A stretch of DNA of 64,000 nucleotides from Boletus sp. NGJ (lineage: Eukaryota; Basidiomycota; Agaricomycetes; Boletales; Boletaceae): NCBI GenBank assembly GCA_019096195.1, contig JAGTXK010000103.1, positions 372,001 through 436,000 on the forward strand, given 5' to 3'. A model generated the notes under the pieces. That model was not told where the DNA came from, ran no database searches, and saw nothing but the letters and a program-made list of their open reading frames with translations. The translations under genes were made by a program, and so were the position numbers. Below, piece by piece: positions 43,442 through 55,779 of this stretch. Each line of letters begins with the position of its first letter. The first letter of the stretch is position 1.

Positions 43442-45909
43442 ATGTCCTCCGAGGAGAAAACTCAGCCGGAAGAAATTGAAAACAATAGTCTTCGGATTGA
43501 TGAGGCTGCGGTTGCCTCCTATGCACCCTCTTTGCGAGGACGCATGCTCACTGCCGCCATTGCTTTTGTGGCTGGAACTGGGTTCACACTTTTCGGGTAG
43601 GATACCCTATGCCGAATCTCGTCGACTGACTTCCTGGTTCGACTAGGTATGACCAAGGGGTTATGTCAGCACTACTTACGGCCAACCAGGTTAGTTCGCC
43701 ATGTTACTTTGTTTCCAGACTCTAATGATCCGATCAGTTTGAAGCGATGTTTCCCGAAGTGGTCGTCGAAGCAAGTCACCCAAATCATGCAACATTGCAG
43801 AGTTTTACTATTGCTATATATGTTTGTCTCTGAGCTCCTTTTCGTGTCGAGGTTTGAACATATTCAACAGGAAGTCGGTTGTCTTTTCGGCGCGGTATCA
43901 AATCTTTGGGTTGGAGACAAGCTTGGTCGACGCAGAACGCTCATTTTCGGGGGCTCCATCATGCTAATAGGAGCTATTCTCCAGGCGACGTCATATAGCT
44001 TCGCACAATTGATATTCGCTCGTATTTTCACGGGGTTAGGAAATGGTTTAATTGTGCGTCGCCTGGGCAAGTGTTACACGCTGAGATGTCTCACCGTATG
44101 CAACAGACTTCTACCGTTCCAACTTATCACGCAGAAATGTCACCAGCAGCAAAGCGGGGAAGGTTGATCATGATCGAAGGAACAATGATCGTGTTCGGTG
44201 TGACAGTAGCGTACGTTCCAAGATACATCTGTAGCTTCTCAACTCAGACTGATGCCAATTATACAGTTATGTGCGTCATTTCGCATGTAGTCGCGATGGG
44301 ACGATCTCACTAATCCTCTCGTTAGTGGGTGGACTTTGCTTTGTACGTACTATCTTTTCGAGAAATTCGGAACAAGGAGACATGATGAGCGACAGATACT
44401 TCGTAACCTGGTCCTCGGCACAATGGAGAGTTCCGCTGGCACTGCAGATCATTCTCGAAATCATCATAGTTACTTGCATAGGTTTCGTGAGTGTCGCATT
44501 GCGTCTACGCGAATTTGATCTGAAAACCATTATCATCTGTACAGCTTCCCGAATCTCCTAGATGGTGGGTTTATCCATTTGTGGTGTTGTCATTCCCTTA
44601 ACCGTGCAGTAGGCTAGTGAAGCACGGTCACCATGCGCAAGCTGTCGCAGTCATCTCAGCCATGGAAAACAAACCTATTTCCGATGCTGAAGTTCAGCGG
44701 ACATACTACGGCATTCGGGAAGCTGTTGCGGTGGAGCTTTCCGGTTCAGGTGACAGCAAAGCATCGCTCAGAGAGCTTTTGACCGGCGGACGTAGTCAGA
44801 ACCTCCGAAGAACTGTAATTGCCATTGTGTGCCAGGCGATGCAACAACTAACAGGGATCAATCTTGTCACTTAGTAAGATTCAATACATGCTAAAAGAAT
44901 TATGCTGATTCCCTGACCGGAACACCCTCATCAGCTATGCGGTATGACGGTTTCCGACCGCCACGGGTTATGTTGTCGCTGATCTAATCATTTCCAGACC
45001 CTTTTGTTCCAGAGTTTGGGGTTGTCAGATGTGAACGCACGGATCGTGGCGGGGTGCAATGGCATAGAATACTTACTCGCCTCATTCATCGCCTATGCAC
45101 TCATCGACCGTGTTGGGCGACGGATGCTGATGCTGATTGGCACATTTGGGCAATGTATTGTGATGCTTCTCCTGGCCATTCTCGGTAGCATCAACAATGG
45201 GGCAGCGCAGATTATGAGCGTTATCTTGCTGTTTGGGTTCAATACGTTCTTTGCGATCGGGTGGCTCGGTATGGCGTGGTTGTACGTGAGTGTTGATTCA
45301 TTTGCCCGCTTGAACAACTGGGTATTGATGCTCTGTTGCTCACAAACCATTTCTGTTGTAGTGTGCCGAGCTTTCTGGATTAAGAACAAGGGCGCCGACG
45401 AACGCGCTAAGTACTGGTATTTGACGAGAGCCCGTTTCGATTTGCTCTCGCTGACAAATCCCTTTGTAGCGTCTAATTGGACGTTCAACTTCGTGGTCGT
45501 GATGGTCGTTGGCCCGTCGTTCAAGAATATCTCATGGAGGACCTATATAGTGTTCGCAGCGCTCAATGCTGCCATCCTTCCAGTGGTGTATTTCTTTTTC
45601 CCGGAGACAGGTGGAAGATCACTCGAAGGTGAGCGCTTGAGCATCCAACCACAGCAAAACGCTCTTTCGATGAGACTCGCCTGAAGGAGACGAAGGCTGA
45701 TTCATTTTCATCCAGATCTCGACGTTGTATTTGCTCTGGCTTATAATGAAGGATTAGATCCCGTAAAGGTTTCGCTCAGGAAGGACATTCCTCTTGCTGG
45801 CTCTCCCGAAGCAGACGAAATCCTCGGTGTCGACCCGGTGCGATGGACCGCAGGCAAGGGCACGCCAATGAGTACACCCCACAGCGAGCAATCACAAACC
45901 GTGCTCTAG
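43442..45909 (+). CDS. MFS sugar transporter (hexose/lactose permease type)
   Basis: Plasma-membrane sugar:H+ symporter family, 12 helices. Start MSSEEKTQPEEIENNSLRID. Signatures in order: FGYDQGVMSALLTANQFEAM (TM1), VGCLFGAVSNLWVGDKLGRR with the RXGRR-type loop, IFTGLGNGLITSTVPTYHAE, MSPAAKRGRLIMIEGTMIVF, WSSAQWRVPLALQI, FLPESPRWLVKHGHHAQA (PESPRWL motif), GINLVTYYATLLFQSLGLS, LIDRVGRRMLML, LYCAELSGLRTRAPTNAL, TSNWTFNFVVVMVV and FFFPETGGRSLED. About 11 introns; all of those I checked restore motif sequence, so the gene appears functional. In the region between TM6 and the PESPR motif, splicing must remove several short introns. The exact sugar cannot be told. Confidence 0.9.
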
Positions 45910-46772
45910 ATCTCGTTGGAAATTGCCAAATTTGTCACCCACTCACTGACTTGTTGGTCGTAGATTGTGTACTTTGGTTGTAGCTTTTTGCGTTATATCT
46001 GACGATTTGCATCAGACTTCATCGGAAACCAGAGTACGGGGCAAAGTGGCTGCTAGATATATCTCGCACTGATTCATCATATAAGAATTTGTGGATCGAT
46101 ATGAGAAACAATTCAGGACGAATACAGTCCTTTCTCTCCTTTCGCTTACCCTGTTCGGGTCCAGCACGTCCATTTGCCCAAATCCTCTGTGGGGCATGGA
46201 AGTAGCATGAAGACTCAGAAGCCTGGAGTAATGTCCAGCGTATATTGAGCGTAGTCCTCAGACTAACTTGACACAAATAAAAGCCCGCCACCAACTCACA
46301 AAACGGTCCGGCATGACGGAACAACTTGCATCCTTTCCGTAGTTCTCATGAGAAATGGGGATGGGGTCCGGGTTCGGTTGAAACTGGTCGGCGCCGAAGA
46401 ACAGTGCGCGACATTGGCTGTCTCGTGTAGTATGAAGAACAACGAGTACTTGTATCCTGGTATCCAAGTTCTGTCAGCATGACAATAATTTTGTCGAGCT
46501 CAGTGAATGGACTGGCGAGATATTTCTGAATAGGTTGATGCGAACACAAGTTTGATCATCGACACGTTCAAGCCGGCCCGATCGGAGTTACTAGCCAATT
46601 TGTTACTTATCTCCCACATGACACCGCTTGCTTGACAAAATCGCTCGGATCGGGTCTAACTCTGTTGGCACAAGACCTGCCTTGTTCCCCTCTATCACCC
46701 TGTCGGCAGTTAGATCAAGTCCCACTGTCTGCTTCGAATTCAACACGCACGATAGAACCAGTGAACGCCAAA
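45910..46772. other. Intergenic, promoter of the MCH1-like gene
   Basis: 860 bp with no supported gene. The two neighbouring transporters are on the same strand but unrelated. Confidence 0.4.
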
Positions 46773-48859
46773 ATGTCAGCACCATCACACAAAATGCTCA
46801 GCATATCCCGGATCGTGACGCTCCTTGGATCCATCCTCGTCGCGTTGAGCTCTGGAACTAATTATGTGGGTAACTTGGTTCTACAGTGGTAAAAGCCACA
46901 CTAACCGAGAGTGACTGGGTTCGAACAGATATACTCTGGTGCGTCGTTCTTCGCTCTCGAACCTCCGCTCCCATGAACATTCCCGCCAGCCTATGCACCT
47001 CAGCTCGGTGCTCGCCTTCGAGTATCACACACGCAACTTAATATCATCGGTCTCGCAGGAAATAGTATGGGTTACTATACCTCTCTAGCCCTCGGTTAAT
47101 ATATTCACAGTGGGCGTATACACCTCCGGCCCTGTCTGGGGTCGTATCGTCGACCGCAAGGGCCCGCGAATCCCGCTCATCGGTGCCTCAATCTGTCTCT
47201 TCGTCGGTTACTTGGGTATAAAACAAATGTATGACGATGGCATAGGCAATGACGCGACTGTTTCCGTGCTCCATTTCGCATTACTGGTGACGTGCGGCTT
47301 CATGACAGGCTTGGGGGGGAATGCGGGGCTTGGCGCCGCTATCAACACGACCGCAAAGAGTTTCCCGTCCAGTGCTGTATGTGCTCTTTCCCTTCCGTCT
47401 TCTATATTTATGCCGATTACACGTAGCTAATGTTCCTCAGCGTGCCACTACCACTGGTCTTGTTCTGTCGGGTTTCGGGCTCTCGGCTTTCTGGTTCTCC
47501 CTGCTTGCCCACACACTCTTCCCTGGGAATATATCTGCCTTCCTATTAATCCTCGCTCTCGGAACAGCTATCCCGATGCTCATAGGTCTATTCATCGTCA
47601 AGCCTGTTCCTCTACCTCCGACGAGTTTGAACGCGCAGGACGAAACCACGATCGAGGGGTACGATCCCATCCCGAGCGGAGATACTGTTGTTTTTATGGA
47701 GGAATCGCAGCTAGCGTCAGATTCTGAGGTGGATGCTGAGGTGGATGTAGATTCGGTACCGCTCCTATCACATGAGCAGGAACAAAGCTCGTATCAGGTT
47801 CCTGTTCTGCCCTCCGCTGTCAAGTCGAACCTTCCAGTGAGCTTGCACCATGAAATAAGTGTCGGGGATAAAGACGGGTTGCCGGACATTCACGGAAAAG
47901 GACTATGGCTCACTCCAGACTTCTACCTTATCTTCACAATCATGGGAATATGTGGGTAGCTAATGCTACGGATCTCTGAAATTAACGCTCATTTTCCTTT
48001 GCGTAGGTAGCGGCACTGGTCTTATGTGTCAGTGCATTTGACTTTTTCGGAGCTGTTCCAACTCATTCTCCCTCGATAGACATAAACAACGTTGGTTCAA
48101 TCTCGCAAGCGCTTTACGCCAAAGCACATACAGTCTATGATGATGTTGAAGCCTCCAAGTGGCAAGCTACTCAAGTATCTATTCTGAGTTTAGGAAACTT
48201 CGCAGGACGCGTTCTAATTGGTGAAGTCTTTGCATCTCTCACTTGTCTAAACCTAACCACCTATGTCCCAGGATTAATTTCGGATTTTGCGCACACCCGT
48301 CTTCACCTTCCACGTGCCTACTGTCTCTGCATCGTCTCATTCCTTTTCATCATTTCCCAAACGAGTGCGATCATTGTCTCCTCCGTTGAGACATTGTGGA
48401 TAGCGACTCTTTTGTTGGGACTTGCATACGGATCTTTGTTCGGGAGCTACCCAACAATCATGATCGAGTGGTTTGGGCTGGGTAGGTCCATTTTTCCGTG
48501 GGTGATAGCTTGATGTGCATCAACTCATGTTCCCTACGCCAGCTCACTTCTCTGAGAACTGGGGTTATGTCTCCTTCTCGCCCGTCCTCGGGGGTAACCT
48601 TTTCTCCCTTATGTTTGGGCGCAACCTCGACACCCACGCGACACTGGGTACGCGTGTCCGATCGTTTATCAGCTTGGTATCGCGCGAGTTACCCTCAGAG
48701 CATCAATGTTTTGATGGGAAGGCATGTTACTTGGGGAGTTTACAGGTGACACTTGTTGCGTGCATCGTGTCCCTCGGGTTGAGCTGGTGGGCTGGGATTA
48801 GAGACGGGCAGAAGATTAAGGATAGAAATGCGAGCGTTAGAAGGCAAAACATGATATAG
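46773..48859 (+). CDS. MCH1: MFS monocarboxylate-transporter-like protein, Mch1/nodulin-like
   Basis: Vacuolar-membrane MFS protein family; the substrate of yeast Mch1 is not established. Reads MSAPSHKMLSISRIVTLLGS, LSSGTNYIYSAYAPQLGARL, QLNIIGLAGNMGVYTSGPVW, GRIVDRKGPRIPLIGASICL and TGLGGNAGLGAAINTTAKSF, then TTTGLVLSGFGLSAFWFSLL. A long acidic central loop follows (SDSEVDAEVDVDSVPLLSHE). The second half has SGTG, INNVGSISQALYA, LSLGNFAGRVLIGLISDFAH and LLLGLAYGSLFGSYPTIMIE, then WFGL|AHFSENWGYVSFSPVL. The N-terminal part needs a 10-nt microexon at 46929-46938 encoding IYS plus one base. End at 48859 (RRQNMI). Family assignment firm; orthology to MCH1 probable. Confidence 0.88.
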
Positions 48860-49241
48860 GTGAATTCTAATCTATCTTCCTGGGGTGGGCCATCATGGAA
48901 CCTTTTGTTCGTCCGCAGAGGCTCCTAAGTATTGCATTGCTACTTAAGCCTAAAATCCAGCCCAGTAATTGGTGCCTCTTTTGACGACAGTCACTGACAT
49001 ACCGTATCTTTGTCCGACTCACTGAACATGACACCTTACTGCCACCACTTCAGACCGCTTCGAAGAGTTCCTACTGTACATGATGGCGTAAGAAAAGGAA
49101 AAGTGCACCATAGTTATAAAATTAACGAAACCATGGACGGCAATAAGTGCACCCATGGAAACACCAAGTTGACACCTTTGTGCCAGATAAGATTTTGAGC
49201 TTCCAACTGCCTGCAAGCTCGGCGCCACAGACAAACGACAA
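48860..49241. other. Convergent 3' intergenic region
   Basis: Lies between the stops of the MCH1-like gene (+) and Hrp1 (-). No further feature supported. Confidence 0.4.
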
Positions 49242-51306
49242 TCACGACCGTGCATAAGGGTGGTAGCTGTGCTGACCACGTTGGCCAGCACGCTGTGGCC
49301 CCCCTGCGCCCCCCTGAGCACCTCGAGGTCCGCGGGGTACATTGGGGCCCAAGCCACTTGGGCCAGTCGGTGCACAGCCCTGCATCATCGCCTGCCCTCC
49401 TCTCCCCATTCCACCTCCCATCCCAGGACCGCCGCCGCCGCTCATGGCACCACCTCCCATACCACCTCCCATACCACCGCTCATTCCCCTACCCATGCCT
49501 CCCATGCCTCCAGCATACCCGCTTGTGCCCATCCCACCACCCATCCCACCCATCATTGGGTTCATGCCCATGCCACTCATCATACCGCCTGCACCAGCCA
49601 TCTGGAACATCCTCGTATACAGCTGTGCCAGTGCCTGTGGGTCGAAGGGCGTGTTTCCCGATGGAGTCCCGCCAATGGGGGCGTTGGCTTGAACGGCAGG
49701 GAAATTAACACCACCACCAGTCTGCCCATTGAAACCACCGCCCGCCACTACCCCACTCCCACCAGCACCAGCGCGAGGGCCCGCGAATTGTTGTGGCGCA
49801 CCGTCCTCTTGGAAGTGGTCTCGTTGATACCGCGGTTGGGCCAATTTTACGTCGATCTGGAGTCACAACGTCAACTACCGCGTCATGTTCGGCAAAGCGT
49901 CGAAACCTACCAGTTTACCATCAATTTGTAGGTTACCAAAACCAAGGAAAGGTTGGACGTTGGTATCCTCAAAGGAAACAAAGCCGAAACCTTTGCTTCG
50001 CCCCGTCTCGCGGTCGAGCATAACCGTCGAATCGATGACTTTGCCAAACTGAGAGAAGAATTCACGCATAGATTCCGACGTCACGCTGCCTGCAAGGCCA
50101 CCAATGAACAACTTCGTCGCTCGTTGATGCTCCTGTCGTGGTATTGCCCGTTTAGGATCAATCTTCAGTCCACGTAGGAAAAACGCATATAAGCCAAACG
50201 TAATCCACACAGTAAATACAGCAATGTACGTACAATCTTGCCATCCAGGAAGTGTTCCCGTACCATCACTGCGTTAACGCTCGCCGGATCTTCAAACGTC
50301 AAGAAGGCGAAACACCGCGACCGCCCAGCAGCATCGCGCATGATTGTACATGCATCTACTTTACCGAACTGCGAAAAGTAGTTCCTGAGAGAGTCTGGTA
50401 CGGAGAGACAATGATTTTAGTACTACTTGACGGTTACAGCAAGATTAATGACTGTATAAGTACCGTCGGTTGTATCCCAGTTGAGCCCGCCAATGAACAT
50501 CTTGCTATAGATAGTAATCCGAGTTTGACACGCGTATAGGATGAACGCCGTAGACGATGGAGATATAGAAAAAGCAAGGTTGCTATTAGTTATCTGTAAA
50601 GGACAGGAGACGTTATGACAGAGGAGAAATGAAGAACACGCTACTGTCTCTCGAGGGTTGTTTTTAGCCTAGTTTAGACTAGACTGTACGCTAGAGCTAG
50701 CCTAGTCCTAGTCGACAGACTTCCGAGTAGCTAGGCGAGACGACGACGGACCGACTACACTTTTACTTGACGACAACCCAGCAATACCGACGAGCGCAGT
50801 AACGAGACAGAACTAGCTTTCATGATCAGTGCGACAACTGCGACAACTCACCCTTCATCCTTCATTTCTGAGGGCCGTATGCTGCGCTCCGGCATATGAG
50901 GACGATCATACGAGCCAGAATGCGAAGCGTCTACTGAATAATCCGATGGTTGCTGGTACGTGGGAATTTGTTGTGGCGCATTTTGCGGTGAGGAGCCTAA
51001 TTGCGCTGACGATGTAGTGTAGTCGTCATTGGATTCGATATATTCGGGCTTTATCGGCTGAGGAGCGGGAGTAGTTACTTTTGGTTCATGCTTGACCTCA
51101 GAGAGTTTCGCAGATGGAGGGGCCGGAGTTTCTGGAGGTACCTCGGTTTTGAGGTCTTCTGTTTTGAGTTCGTGTGATTCGACAGCAGACGCGAATTCTG
51201 CCTCGTCGTTTCCGTAGAGATCTACCAAAGAGGTGTTAGGTAGACAAAAAGGAAGTCTGAATACAGAATACCCACCACCGTAGAGGTCAGCGTCAAGTTC
51301 AGACAT
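49242..51306 (-). CDS. HRP1: RNA-binding protein Hrp1/Nab4-like (two RRMs, cleavage factor IB)
   Basis: Nuclear hnRNP-type protein that binds the efficiency element of pre-mRNA 3' ends and works with cleavage factor IA (Rna14/Rna15). N-terminus MSELDADLYG + DLYGNDEAEFASAVESHELK, then a low-complexity stretch rich in Pro/Gln/Ser. RRM1: KMFIGGLNWDTTDDSLRNYF (RNP2) and RSRCFAFLTFEDP (RNP1). RRM2: TKLFIGGLAGSVTSESMREF and RSKGFGFVSFEDT. Between them DPKRAIPR, the conserved linker of this family. C-terminal Gly/Met-rich tail (GMNPMMGGMGGGMGTSGYAG), ending YHPYARS. Exon 2 ends at 50852 and exon 3 starts at 50504, so the second intron is 347 nt, about six times the local norm, and carries a CTAG cluster. 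Confidence 0.92.
50669..50734 (-). promoter_or_regulatory. Cluster of seven CTAG (UAG) motifs in the long HRP1 intron
   Basis: CTAG occurs at 50669, 50679, 50691, 50697, 50702, 50708 and 50731, all inside the 347-nt intron. Each gives a UAG in the transcript. Proteins with RRMs of the Hrp1/Musashi/DAZAP1 group recognise UAG-containing RNA, so self-binding is possible. That is inference; the clustering itself is seen directly. Confidence 0.35.
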
Positions 51307-51560
51307 GGAGTCACTGTTGGACGTGGTGGTAAAGGTCAGAGATGAAAAAGCGAGAACTGTGCATTAGTCATCGTGAAAAGTTCGCACGGTACTTCCCGCG
51401 TCGGCCCGATGTTGAGTCATTCGGGGGTAAATTCCGAGGTAAATTTCCTCTAATTCCTGCCCCTCCCATTCAGTATGATCTTGATATTCCCGGTTCTCGT
51501 CACGGTCTTGCCAATTTTTTGATCACCATTGGGGAGTGCCAGTGTTGATCTGCAACATCC

Positions 51561-52458
51561 ATGCAAGACAAGGTGGTCATCGGGATACTGGGCAAGTGGC
51601 GTCGCCTCTTCTGCCAAGAGAAACCTTTGACGGTTCATCATCAGCTCTTCAAGGGGCATTCTCAGAGCATGAGACTGCTCTCCGAAAAACATCCTCGCCG
51701 ATCAAGGTTTGCCCGCTCCTAGTACGCACCCCTGCCGATCTCGCAAAGTGCGACGGCTTGGTCATACCAGGTGGAGGCAAGTGCCATGTTGTCTGGTTGA
51801 TGTTCGCATTTCTCACACTCTACAGAGTCGACAACGATCGCTCTTCTGGCCAACCTTGCAGGGCTCCTGCAGCCACTCAGAGAGTTCACCAAGACAAAAC
51901 CGATCTGGGGTACTTGTGCGGGTGCGATCCTCCTGGCACAGTCTGTGGAGAATCCAAAAAAGGGTGGACAAGAGTTGTTGAATGGGATGACTATCACTGT
52001 TGCGCGCAACGGCTGGGGCTCCCAGGTTCGTCGCCTTAATGTGTGATTGCACGACTTGGATCATCTTTATTTAGGTGGGCTCTTTCGAGGCACCATTAAC
52101 TGTTGAAGGACTGTCAAACTCGCACAATACTTTCATTGGTATCTTCATTCGTGCACCCGTATGTATCTTTTACCCCTATGTGCCATGCTCGGTCGCACCA
52201 GATAGTCTTCAGGTCATCAAAGAAATAAATTCATCGCCCGACCAACCGCCGATACGCGTTATTGCGCGTCTGCCTCCTGGGGTAGTCCCAAAGTCAGAAG
52301 CAATTATGCCCCTAGATAATGAAGATGATCCACGAAGAATAGTTGCCGTCCAACAGGGAAATCATCTACTCACGACGTTTCATCCTGAATTAACAAAGGA
52401 TGGGAGATTCCACGAGTATTTCGTTCGGGCTTGCGTGTTGCCTTTACTTTCTCGCTGA
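51561..52458 (+). CDS. SNO1: Pyridoxal 5'-phosphate synthase glutaminase subunit (Sno1/PdxT)
   Basis: Glutamine amidotransferase that feeds ammonia to Snz1/PdxS in vitamin B6 synthesis. [10 protein letters not shown] + [40 protein letters not shown] + [37 protein letters not shown] with the nucleophile Cys, [15 protein letters not shown] + [27 protein letters not shown] with the His and Glu of the triad, and end [12 protein letters not shown]. Five exons. Introns 51592-51644 and 51777-51825 both use GC donors (GCAAGT) with AG acceptors; only these donors give the invariant ILALQGAF and PGGEST. The third intron (after GSQ) and the fourth (after RAP) are GT-AG. Intact. Confidence 0.93.
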
Positions 52459-53370
52459 CTCGTTTCCTTGGTTGTGGTGTTACTGCTCCGACAGTGTTTC
52501 CCTCTTGCATACACGCGAAACAATGCATTCTAGAGCAACAAATATAGATTTCATTTTACATGCTCTCTGCCCAGAGCCATTCCTTGATAGGCAAGGATCA
52601 ATCGATCGTTGGGCTCGGTGATGTGTTTGCAGCCAATTAGTCGCTTCTGTTAAGATTGTATAGACTATACCTACGATGACCATCTGGCAGGATCGTATGT
52701 CCTGTTCGGCCACTTTCCTCGCATCAAAAAGCACAATCGACTTGCAAGCGACTTTTCCTTGACATTGGCATATGCTAAAGGTGAAGGGAGATCTAAGGGG
52801 GAAACGGATAGTAAGACTGAGATAAAGGCTAAAGTTAACAGCGACGTGCGAGCTAAGAGGTAGCATAGCGTTGTAATTTCTTTAGTTAGGGATACTTATC
52901 GAGACTCTGATAGGCCTCATAACAAAGAGAAGGTCTATTTTCCATCGTTGAGAACGACACCGCCATGTTCGTAGAAGTCTGGACATCCTATAATATGGTT
53001 TTAGGGCGGCGTTTCAAAGGTTTCACCTACTCGTTCTGTCAGTAAGTATGGTCGAACAGTCACGGTTAGCCTGGTCGGCATTGCATTGTCAGCCGCTCAC
53101 TGGCGGCCACACTCAGTGAACATCGGTGCGTGCAACCAAGCTCAATGAGAAAAACATGGGCAGGACTGAGCAATGTAGGAGTAGGACCCTACGCCAACTT
53201 TCACACTTTCACAAGTATTACCCACCTATCCCCTGTGGGGCCGGACCCGAGTAGCATGTTCGGGTGCTAATAATACCGCATTGAATCTACCGGTGCGTTA
53301 TCGTGGGGCGTCCCACCTTCTTTTCTTTTAACAGCTTCCCCAGCGAGCTCGTTCAAGTTCTACGTTGAAG
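52459..53370. other. Intergenic, promoter of the carboxypeptidase gene
   Basis: 3' flank of SNO1 and upstream region of the next gene. Open frames on the minus strand lack motifs. No RNA gene seen. Confidence 0.4.
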
Positions 53371-55779
53371 ATGGTCGTACTCGCCACAGCATTTGTGGCG
53401 TTTCTCGTGGCTGCTAGCACTGCAGGTGCGCGGATGATGCGCAAGGAGGACCTCAGGGCGCGTCAAGCAGAGGCCGCAAAGCGATGGCAGCACGGCCCTG
53501 GGCCTGCCACCTTGCACTCAACTAACGTCAAACGAAGCGGTGTGCAAAATATCACATTCACGAATCCCAAGGCATCCGGTGAGTTTGGGATGGTTGTGGT
53601 CATCGGTCGTAATTTACGTCATCCCTGATCCTGATAGAGTTTTGGGTCGACGGGACTGCCCTTCCGCTGGTCGATTTTGATGTCGGACCCAGTTGGGCTG
53701 GTCTGTTGCCCATCAGTAACGATCCGAACGAGACGCGCCAGGTATGGTGGAAATTTGGTGCTTATGTCACCGAGTTCGCGGGATGTTGATCTTTCGATAT
53801 CTAGCTCTTCTTCTGGTTCTTCCCTCCGGGTCCTGAAGGGAGCCTCGATGACCTCATCTTTTGGTACGGTGTTTATCCTAATAAACGGATTTGAAGTAGA
53901 TATTTGGTTTAGGACGAACGGCGGCCCCGGGTGCTCTTCGCTCGAGGGTCTTCTCCAAGAGAACGGGGTCAGTCTTCCATCCCGACTTCATTCCGCGTTT
54001 TAATGTCCTCACTTAGCCCCTTTCGTGGTCCTGGGGCCAAGCACAAGCCACGGTCAACGAACACAGCTGGACGAACCTCTCCTCTGTTCTCTGGGTCGAG
54101 CAACCCGTTGGCACGGGTTTTTCACAGGGGACTCCAGACATCGAGAACGAGGACCAACTGGCCGAACAGCTTGTCGGGCTTTATGCGACAGTTCCTTGAA
54201 GTATTCTACGAACTGAAGGGAAAGAAACTCTGGCTGACAGGCGAAAGTGTGAGCATCTCACCCTTGTTTTGTTGGGATGGGCAACTCAGGGATAATGTTT
54301 TGGCTAGTATGCTGGCACTTATGTTCCTTGTGAGTTGCATGAATAGACGTGATCCCAAGCAAGACTCATCGTTCGTAGACATTGCAAACTATATCTATGA
54401 GAACCCGACTCTCTTGGATCTTTCTCTTCAAGGAATTTGGATTTGTGATCGTGCGTGCTCATCGGTTGTTGAGGTATTCATGTTTGAATGACATCATCCA
54501 GCATCGCTTTCGTGGAATGTCGTGCAAGAAGAGATCCCTGCAGTGGACTTTGTACACAAATATCAAGGCCTGTTTTCTTTCAAGTAAGATCGTCTCATCT
54601 CCGACAGTTCTCCCATTCCGTTCTCACACTCAACCTCACACCAGCCAAAGTTATCTCGGGTACCTCGATCAGAAAGCTGCTACCTGCAATTACGCGAACT
54701 ATGTTTCCACCTACGTGACGTATCCACCACAAGGATTCCTTCCTCTTCCAGGAGACTCTACTGAGTTTGCGGATGGATGCGACGTCTGGGACGACATCTT
54801 CAACAACGCGTTGATAATCAACCCGGCATTCGACGTCTATCGTATCTGGGATACGGCAAGTTATGGAGTGTCATTGAACGACAAAAACTAACATATACAC
54901 AGTATCCGATTTTGTGGGACGTCCTTGGCTTCCCGTAAGGCTTTCTCACACTCTATTGGCTTTTCCCTACTAAGAACTAACGTGGCGTATAGAGGTTCCT
55001 TCCCGCAGCAACAATCACCCATTTATTTCAACCTCCAAGAAGTCAAAGAAGTGATTCATGCACCTATCGACACGGAATGGACCGAGTGCTCCAACATCAA
55101 CGTGTTCCCGAACGGAGACCAGAGCTTACCACCCGCCTTTATGGTCCTCCCGAGCGTGATCGAGAAGAACGTGCGGACTGTGATCGTGCATGGGTTGGCT
55201 GATTTCATATTGATCGCTGAAGGGTACGTCTTGCCGAATCCTTTACCTCTTCAAGCCATGCGGTTGCGGTATTGACGTTACGTTGTTCAGGACGCGCATC
55301 GTGATCCAAAAGTAAGTCCGGCGTTGGCACCAAGTATCGTACCGCAAAAAAAAAAAAATGCAACGTATGATTGGCTAACGTACTCTACCACCGTTGGGCA
55401 CAAACAGTATGACGTGTACGTCTCTGCCTCGACACTGCATTCAGATGTCATTTCATTTTTGACGACGCGTTTCTTTTCCAGGGAACGGGTTGCAAGGGTT
55501 CCAGACCCCGATCGCCAACGATAGCTTCATCGTCGACGGTATCGGCGCATTTGGCAGCATGCATTCGGAACGCGGATTGACCTACATTGAAGTCGATCTC
55601 AGTGGACATATGGTACCGCAGTTTTCACCCGTGGTGAGTTTTTTTTTTTTTGGCGGGGGGACGAGGGCAGGGCTTGGAAGCGTCGTCGGATGTGGCTAAT
55701 TCATTTGTTGCTTGATGTATCAACACAGGCCGCTTTCCAGATCATGCAGTACTTGATGGGTTTTAGGGATACGCCATAG
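53371..55779 (+). CDS. Secreted serine carboxypeptidase (S10 family)
   Basis: Signal peptide MVVLATAFVAFLVAASTAGA and a propeptide-like stretch, then FWVDGTALPLVDFDVGPSWA, NDPNETRQ + LFFWFFPPGPEGSLDDLIFW and TNGGPGCSSLEGLLQENG (substrate-binding motif). The catalytic Ser lies in GES|YAGTY, the Asp in VIVHGLADFILIAEGTR and the His in EVDLSGHMVPQFSP; all three are present. Ends YLMGFRDTP at 55779. Around 13 exons, including an 8-nt microexon at 55408-55415 that, with its neighbours, encodes QNMTWNG. Several N-glycosylation sequons (NET, NMT, NDS). Extracellular or vacuolar peptide digestion is likely. Intact. Confidence 0.92.

Noticed and set aside
46905-46930. tRNA B-box-like GGTTCGAA
   Set aside because: No A box, no acceptor stem or cloverleaf around it; it lies at the 3' end of an MCH1-gene intron.
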